From Mycobacterium sp. OTB74 (lineage in GTDB: Bacteria > Actinomycetota > Actinomycetes > Mycobacteriales > Mycobacteriaceae), in assembly GCF_029892685.1 (NCBI RefSeq), contig NZ_JARXVD010000023.1:1-64000 (forward strand): a stretch of DNA of 64,000 nucleotides. Direction: 5' to 3'. The notes below the pieces were generated by a model. That model saw only the letters and a list, made by a program, of their open reading frames with translations, had not been told where the DNA came from and made no database searches. Shown here piece after piece: positions 18,401-27,000 of the stretch. Both the position numbers and the translations under genes were made by a program. Position 1 is the first letter of the stretch, and every line of letters starts with the position of its first letter.

Positions 18401-18758
18401 CACGTTCGCCCTGCGCAGCACCTTCGCCGAAGCCTTCCGCGCCACAGATCAAAACGCAACGGGCACAAGCAAACTGCGCGCGGAACTTGATGCGCTGCCC
18501 CACGACGAATGGCCCACTCGACTGCGGCTGCTGGTCGCCGACCAAATCAGCCTGATCCTGCGTCGCAATGTCGAGCCCGACCGGCCTCTCGCCGAGTACG
18601 GCGTTGACTCGCTCGGAGCCCTCGAACTACGCACCCGCATAGAGGCCGAAACGGGAATACGCCTCACTCCGAGTGATGTCGCCGTTGGCACCGTGCGTGG
18701 TTTGGCGGAGGTGCTATACGAAAAGTTGGCACCTACAGACAGCGACGCGTCAGCCTAG
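12429..18758 (+). CDS. MAS-like iterative polyketide synthase (KS-AT-DH-ER-KR-ACP) with Cys-less KS
   Basis: A 2109-residue, fully reducing single-module synthase of the mycocerosic-acid-synthase/Pks2/Pks5 type, which adds methyl-branched C3 units to FAAL-delivered acyl chains. The KS starts near residue 28. Its active-site motif reads DTAGSSG, so Gly197 (codon 13017-13019) replaces the nucleophilic Cys, while His332 (VEAHGPGT) and His368 (NFGHTQSASG) remain. The AT (about 545-850) has GYSMGE around Ser638 and VAAHS at the substrate-selectivity site, closer to methylmalonyl than malonyl types. The DH has His944 (DHRIRDVAVLP) and HPALLDACF. The ER has HSATGGVGQAA (about 1563). The KR has TGGLGSLG (about 1765) and GQGAYAAAN. 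The ACP Ser is 2061 (YGVDSLGAL). All domains except the KS look intact. It is divergent from the FAAL gene. Confidence 0.95.
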   Translation: MVSFDGRPSDSGSANLEPTPNIKSTTPVAVIGMACRLPGGIDSPEQLWEALLRGDDLIAEVPRDRWDNDDYYDPEPGVPGRTASKWGAFLDDVAGFDSEFFGLDESEATALDPQHRLLLEASWEAVEHAGLTPDALRGSLTGVFMGLSHLDYQLINADSEVMEGPYGFQGNALAMAAGRIASTLGLHGPALALDTAGSSGLFAVHTACRSLGDGESDLALAGGAYVMLDPRKYVAGTAAGQLSPTGRCHSFDAAADGYVSGEASAVVLLKRLPDALRDGDRILAVVRGTAANQNGHTADTSTPSVTAQTAVYRAALQAAGVDAGSVGMVEAHGPGTPQGDLIEYASLSEVYGVDGPCALASVKTNFGHTQSASGVLGLMKAVLALQHGAIPRNLHFSQLPDEMARIDTKLFVPQATTDWPTNGQHPRRAAVSSYGVSGTNVHAIVEAAPESAETAAEAPTSLTQLLFPLSATSAAELRRTAGRLADWVQAHDDAALPDLAYTLARRRAHRSVRTAVTAGNRPELASTLREVADGDTAYQATSGQDERGPVWVFSGQGSQWARMGADLLANEPVFAATVAQVEPLIARESGFSVTEAITAPEVVAGDDRLQPAVFTMQVALAATLKSYGARPGAVIGYSMGEVAAAVVSGALSLEDGVRVICRRSRLMSTIAGCGIMASVQLPAKQVLSELTMGGIKDAVAGVVASPQTTVISGATDTVRDLMAAWEQRDLTTRQVDIDVAAHSPLVDPILTELAEVLAEIKPLTPEIPFYSATGFDPREEPVCNGKYWVKNLRNTVRFAAAVRAAAEDGYRVFAELAPHPMLTEAVQQTAVSLDVPLANFASMHRGQELPDGLRGLVADLYSAGAALDFSALYPNGRLLDAPLPTWAHHRLWLSPNDGKAPAHGGATVSVHPLLGQHVHLHEEPERHIWQADIGTATQPWLDDHRIRDVAVLPAAAYCEMALSAADIVLGEASEVRDISFERALLIDEQTPVGASTSLSSPGVVDFVVDTNQGGDQARHAVAVLYAAEDVPPPAYDVPALLAAHPHREDGTELRKDLDQRGVQCGPAFTGLAGVRIGEQQADTVLAEVALPSRMRSQQGAYTIHPALLDACFQSVGTSPHIQALGDQVQGLPLGVRRLRSYGPSRNAYYCYTRVTRVDTSGFEADLDVLDQDGMVLLRVQGLLCGTGLSETAQKDRLLSERLLTIEWQQRELPEAGEIDAGNWLLINTTTPDVVATSLSDALKSHGAQCTSMCWPLQDSDPTPYADKLAGEFTGVAILTGPKTEGAVDQSPRLGSEYVQHLVRIASELLQLPGKLPQLVVVTRGAQTVLPGDIANLEQGGLRGLVRVIGAEYPQLHTTQIDVDDTTDADQLAGQLLSVSDEDETAWRDGSWYVARLCTAPLAPEERRITVADHERDGMRLQIRTPGDLETLELIGFERVSPGPGQIEVAVSASSINFADVLVAMGLFPSIEGDLPELGMDFAGVVTAVGPDVNDHHVGDRVGGFSPNGCWGTFVTCDAHLAVTLPESLSDHQAVAVSTATATAWYGLHEQARIASGDRVLIHSATGGVGQAAIAIAKAAGAEIFATAGNEDRRQLLRDMGIKHVYDSRSTEFAQQIRRDTDGYGVDVVLNSLPGAAQRAGFELLAIGGRFIEIGKRDVYGNTRLGLLPFHRNLTFYYLDLALMSLSHPQRVGELLRTVFRLAAEGELPPAECTSYPLADAATAVRVMGAAQHTGKLILEVPGVGHSSVVMPPEQSPAFRRDGAYLITGGLGSLGLFLAEKLATAGCGRIVLTSRSQPTLKALETIELIRSMGTDVVVHCGDIAEPSTAQQLVAAATATDLPLRGVLHAAAVVEDATLPNITGDIVERDWAPKVYGAWNLHCALEEAEAGQQLDWFCSFSSAAALVGSPGQGAYAAANGWLDAFTRWRRANGRPATSIAWGTWGQIGSGAVLAEDTGVAIAPDDGAYALEALLRYDRAYTGYAQIIGTPWLTTFALRSTFAEAFRATDQNATGTSKLRAELDALPHDEWPTRLRLLVADQISLILRRNVEPDRPLAEYGVDSLGALELRTRIEAETGIRLTPSDVAVGTVRGLAEVLYEKLAPTDSDASA

Positions 18759-18831
18759 CCGGCATCCATGACGCCGACCGCCGACGGGGCATCATCGCCA
18801 TGCGATGCGAGACAGAAAGTTTGGGAGGATC

Positions 18832-19506
18832 ATGAACGCCATTCTTAGAGTGAGCGCGTTGGGCTTCGGCCAGCTCGTCACGATCGGGTTGCTGCTATTC
18901 ATACCGGCAGGCAAGGTCAACTACGGGCAGGCATGGGCGTTCCTGGCGATTTTCGCGCTGACGGCCTGGCTACCCAGCATCTACCTGCAGGTCACCAATC
19001 CCGTTGCCCTGCAACGGCGGATGCGGAGCGGTCCGATCGCTGAAGGCCGGGCGGTGCAGAAGATTGTCATGCTGGGCCTCTACGGATCGCTGGTGGCTAT
19101 ATGCGTGGTCAGCGCTCTTGACCATCGCTTCGGCTGGTCGTCGGTACCGTTGGCGCTCTGCGTGATCGGCAATGTGCTGGCAGGTGCCGGCCTGCTTGTG
19201 GCGGTTGTGGTCGCCGTTCAGAACACCTACGCGTCCACAACCGTTCAGGTGGAGTCGGGCCAAAAGGTCGTCAGCACCGGCCTCTATGGTCTCGTGCGGC
19301 ACCCCATGTACACCGGCAACGTAATGATATTGGTAGGCCTGCCCCTAGCCCTTGGCTCTTTGTGGGCACTCGCCTTCGTCATCCCTGGGGTTGCCGTACT
19401 CGCCGCACGTATCCAGGATGAGGAGAAGCTGCTCGGCGCCGAGTTGGCCGGATATGACGAATACACCCAGAAGGTCCGTTCACGCCTGATCCCACAGGTG
19501 TGGTGA
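18832..19506 (+). CDS. Isoprenylcysteine carboxyl methyltransferase (ICMT)-family membrane protein, copy 1
   Basis: 224 residues and strongly hydrophobic, with about four or five membrane segments. The family signature is LVRHPMYTGN (about 153-162), followed by DEEKLLGAELAGYDEYTQKVRSRLIP, which binds S-adenosylmethionine and substrate in this membrane methyltransferase family (ICMT/PEMT-like). The true substrate is unknown, since bacterial members act on diverse lipids and carboxylates. The start is the ATG at 18832, set by GGGAGG just upstream. A longer in-frame version from 18805 lacks support. It begins 73 bp after the PKS stop on the same strand, so read-through from the PKS promoter is possible. 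It is a close paralogue of the gene at 21704-22378. Confidence 0.85.
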   Translation: MNAILRVSALGFGQLVTIGLLLFIPAGKVNYGQAWAFLAIFALTAWLPSIYLQVTNPVALQRRMRSGPIAEGRAVQKIVMLGLYGSLVAICVVSALDHRFGWSSVPLALCVIGNVLAGAGLLVAVVVAVQNTYASTTVQVESGQKVVSTGLYGLVRHPMYTGNVMILVGLPLALGSLWALAFVIPGVAVLAARIQDEEKLLGAELAGYDEYTQKVRSRLIPQVW

Positions 19507-19564
19507 GGGCTCGACTCCTACTCGAAATGTGCTGGGCCGATTGAGTCGGTGTAGCCGACCAGTA

Positions 19565-19582
19565 CCGGCCGCGACCGGCCGG
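19565..19582. terminator. Weak stem-loop between convergent genes
   Basis: CCGGCC and GGCCGG with a 6-nt loop lie between the end of methyltransferase copy 1 and the end of the tetR gene. The stem is short and no U-tract follows. Confidence 0.3.
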
Positions 19583-19674
19583 CTGTGCGCGCTAATGTCT
19601 TCGCACGCCGGGAAGTGTCTCGCCTCATTCCCGCCAAGTACGTAGCGGCACGAAGTTAACGCACCTGAGGCGAA

Positions 19675-20265
19675 TCACTCGAAGCCAGGGATACTGACAA
19701 ACCCGCGGGTGTACTTAATGAGAAGTGCGCGAAGCGATTCGTCGTCCATCGCGGTGGATGCCGGATGGATGACCGCCATGCTGATTGCACCAGAGATCAT
19801 CGCGGCGGCGATGCGGCCCTCATCGTCCCGTTCGCCGACCAGCGCGCAGTAAAGGCGTTCGATGAACTGTTGGAACGGAGAATATTCAGACAACAGACGT
19901 GCAATGACCGGGTCGAACTGCAGGGAACTCGCTCGTCCACGCTCGGCGACAGCCAGATCGATGACGGTTGTCAAGAGCATTGCCTGAGCACGCGGGAGAC
20001 CTTCTGACAGCTCCGCCACGATCAGCGCATCCTCGAGCTTACCCAGCTGCCGCGCGACCAGTGCTATGACGAGATCTTCCTTCGCCTTGAATTGACGGTA
20101 TACCGCCCCTTTCGTGATGCCGAGCGCGTCGGCGATCATTTGATACGAAGTGGCGGCCACACCGTGAACTGCGATGAGGTCCAGCGCAGCGTCGAGAATT
20201 CGCATCTGGGGTGCACTGGCTGGCACAGAGAAACACCGCACGGGCGCCTCGTCAGTACGACTCAT
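19675..20265 (-). CDS. TetR-family transcriptional regulator
   Basis: 196 residues. The N-terminal helix-turn-helix spans about residues 20-66 (MRILDAALDLIAVHG, YQMIADALGITKGAVYRQF). The C-terminal ligand-binding half is unassigned. It is divergent from the metal-dependent hydrolase gene (20669) across 403 bp, so it plausibly controls itself and that gene, and perhaps the neighbouring methyltransferases. A perfect palindrome lies 14 bp upstream of its ATG. Its effector is unknown, but the lipid-gene setting suggests an acyl or lipid ligand. Confidence 0.9.
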   Translation of the reverse strand: MSRTDEAPVRCFSVPASAPQMRILDAALDLIAVHGVAATSYQMIADALGITKGAVYRQFKAKEDLVIALVARQLGKLEDALIVAELSEGLPRAQAMLLTTVIDLAVAERGRASSLQFDPVIARLLSEYSPFQQFIERLYCALVGERDDEGRIAAAMISGAISMAVIHPASTAMDDESLRALLIKYTRGFVSIPGFE

Positions 20266-20278
20266 TGTCCAAACATAC

Positions 20279-20290
20279 TTGGCGCGCCAA
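20279..20290. promoter_or_regulatory. Candidate TetR operator, perfect 12-bp palindrome
   Basis: TTGGCGCGCCAA is fully self-complementary and ends 14 bp upstream of the tetR ATG, where an autoregulatory operator would be expected. Binding is inferred. Confidence 0.45.
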
Positions 20291-20398
20291 CAGCGAAGAC
20301 AACTTCTGGCGGCGTCGAACGCAGAACCACCGGACCGGTCCGAAATATCTGCAAGATCGATTTGCCGAAACTCCGTGCGGTATGTGCTCGTCAGCTTT

Positions 20399-20443
20399 AC
20401 AGTCTACGACTGTGTACCGAACTGTAGCCGTGCGTCAGTTCGG
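20399..20443. promoter_or_regulatory. Clustered inverted repeats, possible second operator
   Basis: ACAGT-CTACG-ACTGT (20399-20413) is followed by CCGAACTG (20417-20424) and CAGTTCGG (20436-20443), an 8-bp inverted repeat with an 11-nt spacer. ACTGT recurs in both elements. They lie about 225-270 bp before the hydrolase start. Confidence 0.3.
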
Positions 20444-20668
20444 CTACCGTTGGATGTCGAGGTCGCGACTCGATGACTTGCCGCAACTGCTGGCGCCGTC
20501 GGAAGCAGCTCAGAGGGGATCTCCGGTTCCGACGGGCAGTGCTCACGCGTTCCGTGGCGGAGGCGGTCGAATCCGCCGGTGGTCTGATTTGTTATCGGGC
20601 GACGGCGGCTGGGGCGTGACCGTGATTCGCCCCGCTCAGCAAGCTCAGGTAAGAAAGGTGCAATTCAG

Positions 20669-21613
20669 GTGACGGATCTGCAAGTGCGGAAGCTGCGATT
20701 CGGTTTCGATGAGTATCCCGTTCCTTTCATCTGGAATCCGTCCGATGCGGCCTTCTCCTGCGCAGGCAACATGCTGTCCTTCATGTTTCTCGCTATCGAG
20801 AAGATGATCACCGCAACGGTCCACGAGGCGATGCCCAAGATCACTGACCCCGAGGTCGCGGAAGAGGCTCTGGCGTTCGTCCGCCAAGAAGGCCAGCACA
20901 GCATGGCGCACCGTCAGCATGTGAAGGGGCTGATCAAGGCCTACCCCGTCCTGCGGGAGACCCTCGATGAGGTGGTGGCAATTTATGACGATCTGACCGC
21001 CAACACGCCGTTGAAGTATCGGTTGGCTTATATCGCCGATCTGGAGGCAACGTTCACACCGACGTTCACCATGATGCTCAACAACGCCCACAAATTGTTC
21101 GCCCCCGGCGACGATCGCGTGGCCTCGTTGTTCCTATGGCATTTCGTCGAGGAAATCGAGCACCGCAGCTCTGCCCTGATCATCTATGACGACGTCGTCG
21201 GCGACCGGTGGTATCGCATGCGGGTCGCACCGTCGGTTTTCCAACACGGCGCGGCAGCGATGGTGACAGTCGTCGACAGCTTCAACAAAAACATCCCGGT
21301 CGAGCAACGAAAAGTCGACGCGACATCGATGTTCGGGCGAGAGGTCAAACTTATACTCACGCAGCGGTTTCCATGCCTGAAGGGGTTCCGGCGGTTCGAC
21401 ATCCCCGACTACGGACCGGTCCCGAAAATGTATCCGCATATACCGCGCCGAGAGCAGGCAGCCACCGCAATCAGGGTTATGCGCACCCAGATTCCAGGTC
21501 ACAGTCCCGGCAAACACAAACTACCTCCCCTCGCTGTTGAATGGCTTGCCCGCTACCATGCCGGCTACGACGTCACCCGGTGGTACACCACAGCACGGGA
21601 CCACGCGTCATAA
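20669..21613 (+). CDS. Predicted metal-dependent hydrolase (PF10118-type)
   Basis: 314 residues. Glu/His clusters EGQHSMAH (about 73-80) and EEIEHRS (about 160-166) fit a helical, ferritin-like metal site as in the family annotated as predicted metal-dependent hydrolase. No signal peptide is seen. The start is a GTG at 20669 with AAAGGTG eight bases upstream. It is divergent from tetR and followed after 90 bp by methyltransferase copy 2 on the same strand, suggesting one transcript. The reaction and substrate are unknown. Members commonly sit beside TetR regulators and lipid genes in actinobacteria. Confidence 0.85.
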   Translation: MTDLQVRKLRFGFDEYPVPFIWNPSDAAFSCAGNMLSFMFLAIEKMITATVHEAMPKITDPEVAEEALAFVRQEGQHSMAHRQHVKGLIKAYPVLRETLDEVVAIYDDLTANTPLKYRLAYIADLEATFTPTFTMMLNNAHKLFAPGDDRVASLFLWHFVEEIEHRSSALIIYDDVVGDRWYRMRVAPSVFQHGAAAMVTVVDSFNKNIPVEQRKVDATSMFGREVKLILTQRFPCLKGFRRFDIPDYGPVPKMYPHIPRREQAATAIRVMRTQIPGHSPGKHKLPPLAVEWLARYHAGYDVTRWYTTARDHAS

Positions 21614-21703
21614 GGTTGGTGCGCGCGACCAGCCGGCTCAAGGTGTTCACGGTCGGGGCGGCATCATCGGCATACGGTACGGGACAAAAGGTTTGGGAAG
21701 ATT

Positions 21704-22378
21704 GTGAACGCCGTCCTTAAAGTGATGGCCTTGGGCCTTGGCCAACTCGTCTCGATCGGGCTGCTGTTGTTCTTGTCGGCAGGAACGTTCGATTACTGGC
21801 AGGCATGGGCGTTCCTGGCGGTGCTCGCACTTTCGGCCGTGATACCCAGCATCTACTTGCAGCTCACAAATCCCGCCGCGCTCGAGCGACGGATGCGTGG
21901 CGGGCCGGCGGCAGAGGCCCGAACTGTGCAAAAGATCGTCATGGCCGGCTTGTACCTATCGCTCGCGGCGATGTGCGTGGTCAGCGCCCTGGACCATCGA
22001 TTCGGCTGGTCGGCGGTACCGACGGCAATCTGCTTGGTCGGTGATGCTCTGGTAGCCGCCGGCCTAGCTGTGGTCGTCCTGGTGGTCACTCAAAACAGCT
22101 ATGCGTCCACAACCGTCCAGGTGGAAGCAGGCCAGAACGTCGTCTCCACCGGTCTGTATGGGCTGGTCAGGCACCCCATGTATACCGGCAATACGATTGT
22201 GCTGGTGGGCCTGCCTCTCGCACTCGGTTCGTACTGGGCGCTCGCCCTCATCGTGCCTGGCCTCTTGGTGCTCGCCACCCGCATCCGCGACGAGGAGAGG
22301 CTGCTCCAGGAAGAGTTGATGGGCTACCGCGAGTACACGCAGGCGGTTCGCCATCGCCTCGTACCGTGTGTCTGGTAG
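21704..22378 (+). CDS. ICMT-family membrane methyltransferase, copy 2
   Basis: 224 residues, the same length as copy 1 and collinear with it throughout (MNAVLKVMALGLGQLVSIG versus MNAILRVSALGFGQLVTIG). The signature LVRHPMYTGN and the tail GYREYTQAVRHRLVP are retained. The start is a GTG with GGGAAG upstream. The roughly 55 bp before the start codon also match those before copy 1, so the duplication included the leader. It is convergent with the NRPS operon, with 43 bp between stop codons. Because it adjoins the NRPS genes, carboxyl methylation of the peptide or lipid product is possible, but nothing in the sequence proves that substrate. Confidence 0.85.
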   Translation: MNAVLKVMALGLGQLVSIGLLLFLSAGTFDYWQAWAFLAVLALSAVIPSIYLQLTNPAALERRMRGGPAAEARTVQKIVMAGLYLSLAAMCVVSALDHRFGWSAVPTAICLVGDALVAAGLAVVVLVVTQNSYASTTVQVEAGQNVVSTGLYGLVRHPMYTGNTIVLVGLPLALGSYWALALIVPGLLVLATRIRDEERLLQEELMGYREYTQAVRHRLVPCVW

Positions 22379-22421
22379 CAGCTACAAGGCGCGCCGAACC
22401 CACTGCGGGAACGTCTTTCAC

Positions 22422-24040
22422 TCAGTCGGCACATCCGCGCACTCGCCGGCTGAGGCTTCTGACCGTCGGTGCGTCGAACACATTGGTGACCGCGAGGTGG
22501 GTTCCCAGGGCCGCGTTGATCGCGGCGACCGCACGCATCGCGGACAGTGAATCGCCACCCAGATCGAAGAAGGATTGATCGACCCCGACCCGCTCCGCCC
22601 CCAGCAGTCGGGTGTAGATGTCTGCCACGATCCGCTCCGCCTCGCTGGCCGGGGGCCGATTCGCATCGGCGACGTCGCAATGCCCGGATGCGATCGCCGA
22701 CTCAGCTGCCGGCATCGCCTTGCGGACCTGCCCTTCCCAGACCCCGATGGATGCCAACGGCTGATTCGGTTCGGCGGTCATGGCCTCCAGCACTTGCTCG
22801 AATCGTTGCATCAGTATCTCGATACTGGCGGCCTCGAATACGTCAGTACGGAATTGGACGTGAAGAACCAGTTCCGGGCCCGGCACGGCTTGGATCGTGA
22901 GCGGGTAGTGGTAACAGTCGCGGCTGTCGACGTCGGTGATGGTCAGGTCGTCGGTGCTGGACATGATGGCGGTGTCGATGGGGTAGTTCTCGTAGACGAA
23001 GGCAGTGTCGAACAGCTTTGCCTGACCGACCGCTCGGTGAATCTCGTTAAGCCCCAGGTGTTCGTGGTCGAGTGTCTGATTATGCACCTTGTGCAACTGA
23101 TCGAGCAGATCAGCGGTGGTGGTCGTCGGCTCAATCCTCGCGCGCATCGGCACCGTGTTGATCAACAAACCGATCATCGCATCTGCGCCGGCCACCTCTG
23201 CCGGCCGACCCGACACCACCACGCCGAAGGCGACATCACGTTGACCGGTGATAGCCATCAACAGCTGTGCCCAGGCAGCCTGCAGGACGGTGCTCACCGT
23301 GGTGTGGTGGGTACGCGCCAGTTCGTTCAACGCCAGCGTGGTCTGCTCCGGAACCCGCAGCGAGGTAACGTTTCGCGGACCCAACCCCAGGTCTGGCGGA
23401 CCGACCAAGGTCGGAGTGTCGAAGCCCGCCAACACTTCTCGCCACGCATCGCGGGCAGCATCGAGGTCACGCTCGGCCAGCCAATCGACGAAGCGGCGGA
23501 ACGGCACCGGTGCCGGCAGGCGCTGGCGGTAGTAGCCGGCGAACACCTCCCCCAACACGATCGGCAACGACCACCCGTCGAGCACGATGTGATGACTGGT
23601 CAACACCAACCGATGCTCATCGACACCGGTACGGATCAACACCGCCCGCATCGGGGACTCATTCGCCAGATCACATACCGCCGCACGCTCACCCGCACAC
23701 AACCGCTCCATCCGCTCATCGCGGTCCTGGGCCTCACGGCCGACATCGACATACTGCCAAGGCAATTCGGCATCCGTCAGGATCACTTGGACCGGTTCGT
23801 CGAAGTAGATTCGCGGGTCCTGCCCACCGGCCGGCTCACAGAACCGCGCGACCAGATTGGGATGACGTTGGACGGCCGCCTGCACGGCCTCCTGCAGCCG
23901 GTACCGGTCGAGCCGGCCGTTCAACGTGACACCTATCTGCACCGCGTACACGTCATCGCCACAACTGTGAGCGACGTTGGCGTGGAACAACAATCCCTGC
24001 TGCAAAGGTGTCAGCGGCAGAACGTCGGCGACCTCGTGTG
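22422..24040 (-). other. NRPS 2 module 7: terminal C7-PCP7 with no A domain
   Basis: C7 is complete (LPLTPLQQGLLFH, HHIVLDGWS) and runs after about 100 linker residues straight into a PCP (FFDLGGDSLSAMRAV). The protein ends 30-40 residues later. No A-domain motif and no release domain follow. Confidence 0.93.
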
Positions 24041-27000
24041 TCTGGCGCAGGTCATCGATCTGGTGCTGAGTCAGCCGCGCAGGGGCGATATCCGACGGGG
24101 TCAATCCCCCACCGCCGTCGCGCACATGCGCGCAGATGCCGGCCAGGGCGTCGAACCACAGCCCGGACAGCCGGGTGACCTGCGCGTGGTCCAGTGCCGA
24201 GAGCGCCCACGTCCACCCCGCCCGCAAACGGGGACCACCGACAGTGTCCACGGTGCCGGCATTGAGTTCGACGGTGTGCGCCAACGGCATCGGGACCGCC
24301 GCGGCCACACCGGTGAGCGCCCCACCGTCCTGGGCAACCCGCCACAACTCAGCAGAGACCTCACCGGCACCCATCCGGCCCAGATAGTTGAACCCGATCG
24401 CCGGGTCGGCGCCGGCCAGATCGACATCACAGTTCAGGTAGCGCAACAGCCCGTACGTCACGCCGTCCGGCAACGCCCGTAGTTGCTCCTTGGCGCCCTT
24501 GACGATCGGCCCCAAGTTCACATCACCGGCAAGCACCCGTTCCCAGTCCAACCCACCGACCGTGAGAGATACCGGGTACTTGGTGGTGAACCAGCCCACC
24601 GTCCGCGACAAATCGACAACGTCCCCACCGTCGGACAACTCTTCTTGGCGCCCATGGCCTTCGGCGTCGATGACAACCGGAGAGCCTGCGCTGCCGAGGA
24701 ATTCGGTCAGCGCCAGCCCGAACGCAATCAACAGAATGTCATTTATCCCGGCGTGAAACGCCGCCGGAACCTCCCCCAGCAGCATCCGGGTCGTCTCGAC
24801 ATCCAACTCCACCGACAGACTGCCGGCGTTGGCATAAGTGTCCACCTCCGGGCGCACCGCCGGCAACGCGGCGGGCACCGCTGCGATCTGCCGCCACGCC
24901 TTAGCCGTGCTCACGACCTCCGGGCGATACGCATGCTCAACCAGGACCTGCGCCCACCGGGCGAAGGATGTCCGCGGCGCAGGTAACGCCACCGGCTGAC
25001 CCCCACGATGCTGAGCCCACGCGAGATTGAAGTCCTCCAACAGGATTCGCCACGACACCCCATCAACCGCCAGATGATGCACGATCACCAACAACTGACC
25101 ATCACAGGGCACCCACAGCGCGCTGACCATCGCCCCTGCCGCGGGGTTCAGCCGTGCTCGGGCCTTGGTGACCGCATCGTCGGTCAACACGTCGACGGTG
25201 TGCAGGCACGTGCGGGCATCCACCGCCCCCGGCTCGGGCACGCTCAGCGACCAACGACCGGCACCCGCTTGCGCGTCTTGGGCGGAGACGCGCAGCCGCA
25301 ACATGGCATGTCGATCCAACACCGCCTGCAACACCACCACGACATCAGCCTCGGTCACCCCAACCGGCGCCTGAATCAACACGCTCTGGTTGAACTCATC
25401 AACCAGGCCCTGAAAATCGCGCAGCCACTGGATGATTGGCGTCGCCGACACCGGCCCGATGCCTTCGTCGACCACCTCATCATCACCGTCGACGACCATC
25501 GCAACCCGAGCCAAACCGGCCACCGACTGCTCAACGAACACATCCCGCGGCCGGAACACCACCCCCGCCGCACGGGCCCGCGCCACCACCTGCATCGACA
25601 AAATGCTGTCGCCGCCGAGTTCGAAGAACGAATCGTTCACCCCGACCCGCTCCACGCCCAGCACATGCGCGAAGATTCCGGCCACGATCTCCTCGACCGC
25701 ATCCGAGGGTTCCCGATATACATCGGTAGCCCGATACTCCGGCGCCGGCAACGCTTTTCGATCAAGTTTGCCGTTGACCGTCAACGGCAACTCCTCCAAC
25801 ACCACCACCGTGGCAGGAACCATGAACTCGGGCAACCGATCTGCCAGTGCGGTACGCGCCGCCACCGGGTCCACATCGCCGGTCACATACCCCACCAGAC
25901 GCTTGTCCCCCGGACGGTCTTCGCGGGCGATCACCACCGCCTGCTCGACACCATCCACGTCGCTGAGCGCGGCCTGGATTTCGCCGAGTTCGATGCGATA
26001 CCCGCGAACCTTGACCTGCTCATCGGCGCGCCCCAGATACCGCAACTGACCATCGGCACCCCACGACACCAAATCTCCGGTGCGATACATCCGCGACCCC
26101 GGCGCCCCGAACGGACATGCCACGAACCGCGATCCGGTCAACGGCGCCCGCCGCCAATATCCCACTCCCACACCAGCACCGGCGATATACAACTCCCCGA
26201 CCACACCGGCGGGCACCGGACGCAACCACCCGTCGAGCACGAACAACGCCGCCCCCGCCACCGGCGACCCGATCGGCGGAACACCCGAGCCGGCCGCCAG
26301 CGGCGCACTGATAGTGGCATACACCGTGGTCTCGGTCGGCCCGTAACCGTTGACCATCACCCGCCCCGGCGCCCACCGATCCACGACGTCGACGGGGCAG
26401 GTCTCACCGGCCACCATCAACGCCACCGAACCTAACCCAGCCGGCTCCAACGCCCCCGCCGCCGAGGGCGTCTGACTCAACACCGTCACACCCTCGGCCA
26501 CCAACAACTCCTGCAGATCCCGCGGCGAGCGCACCACCTCGTCGGGTACCACCACCAGCCGGCCGCCATGGAGCAACGCCCCGAAGATCTCCCACACCGA
26601 ATAGTCGAACGCCAACGACGAGCACTGCGACCACACTTGCCCCGGCGCCAATTCCACGCCGGCGTCGAGTCGATCGAACAACTGGGTCACATTCGCGTGG
26701 GTGACCGCCACTCCTTTCGGCACCCCGGTGGTGCCCGAGGTGTAAATCAGATGCGCGATGTCATCGGGCGCCGGCACCGACAGCGGCGTGCAGAGTTGGC
26801 TATCGATAGCGGGGTCGTCGACATCGATGACAAGCACATGGCGGCCGTCGAGCCGGTTGGCCAACCCGGCGCTGGTGATCGCGGCGATTGGTGCGGCATC
26901 GGCGAGCATGAACTCGACCCGTGCCTGCGGCAGTGCGGGGTCGATCGGCAGATAGGCTGCCCCAGCCTTGAGTATCGCCAACATCGCCACGATCGCCTCG

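Larger units (their letters stand above)
20266..20668. other. Divergent regulatory region tetR / hydrolase
   Basis: 403 bp without a convincing gene. It holds the palindrome next to tetR and a cluster of inverted repeats around 20399-20443, both listed separately, and should contain both promoters. Confidence 0.65.

Noticed and set aside
18805..18831. Longer N terminus for methyltransferase copy 1
   Set aside because: The GGGAGG ribosome site directly precedes the ATG at 18832, and copy 2 has the same 224-residue length.
20211..20672. Plus-strand frame across the tetR/hydrolase intergenic region
   Set aside because: It runs through the palindromes and promoter region and ends inside the hydrolase start. 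Its composition is unlike the neighbouring genes.
22575..24482. Very long plus-strand frames antisense to the NRPS genes (also 40410-42959, 49704-52238)
   Set aside because: They mirror the codon structure of conserved NRPS domains on the other strand. Their proteins are His/Arg/Gln-rich artefacts.
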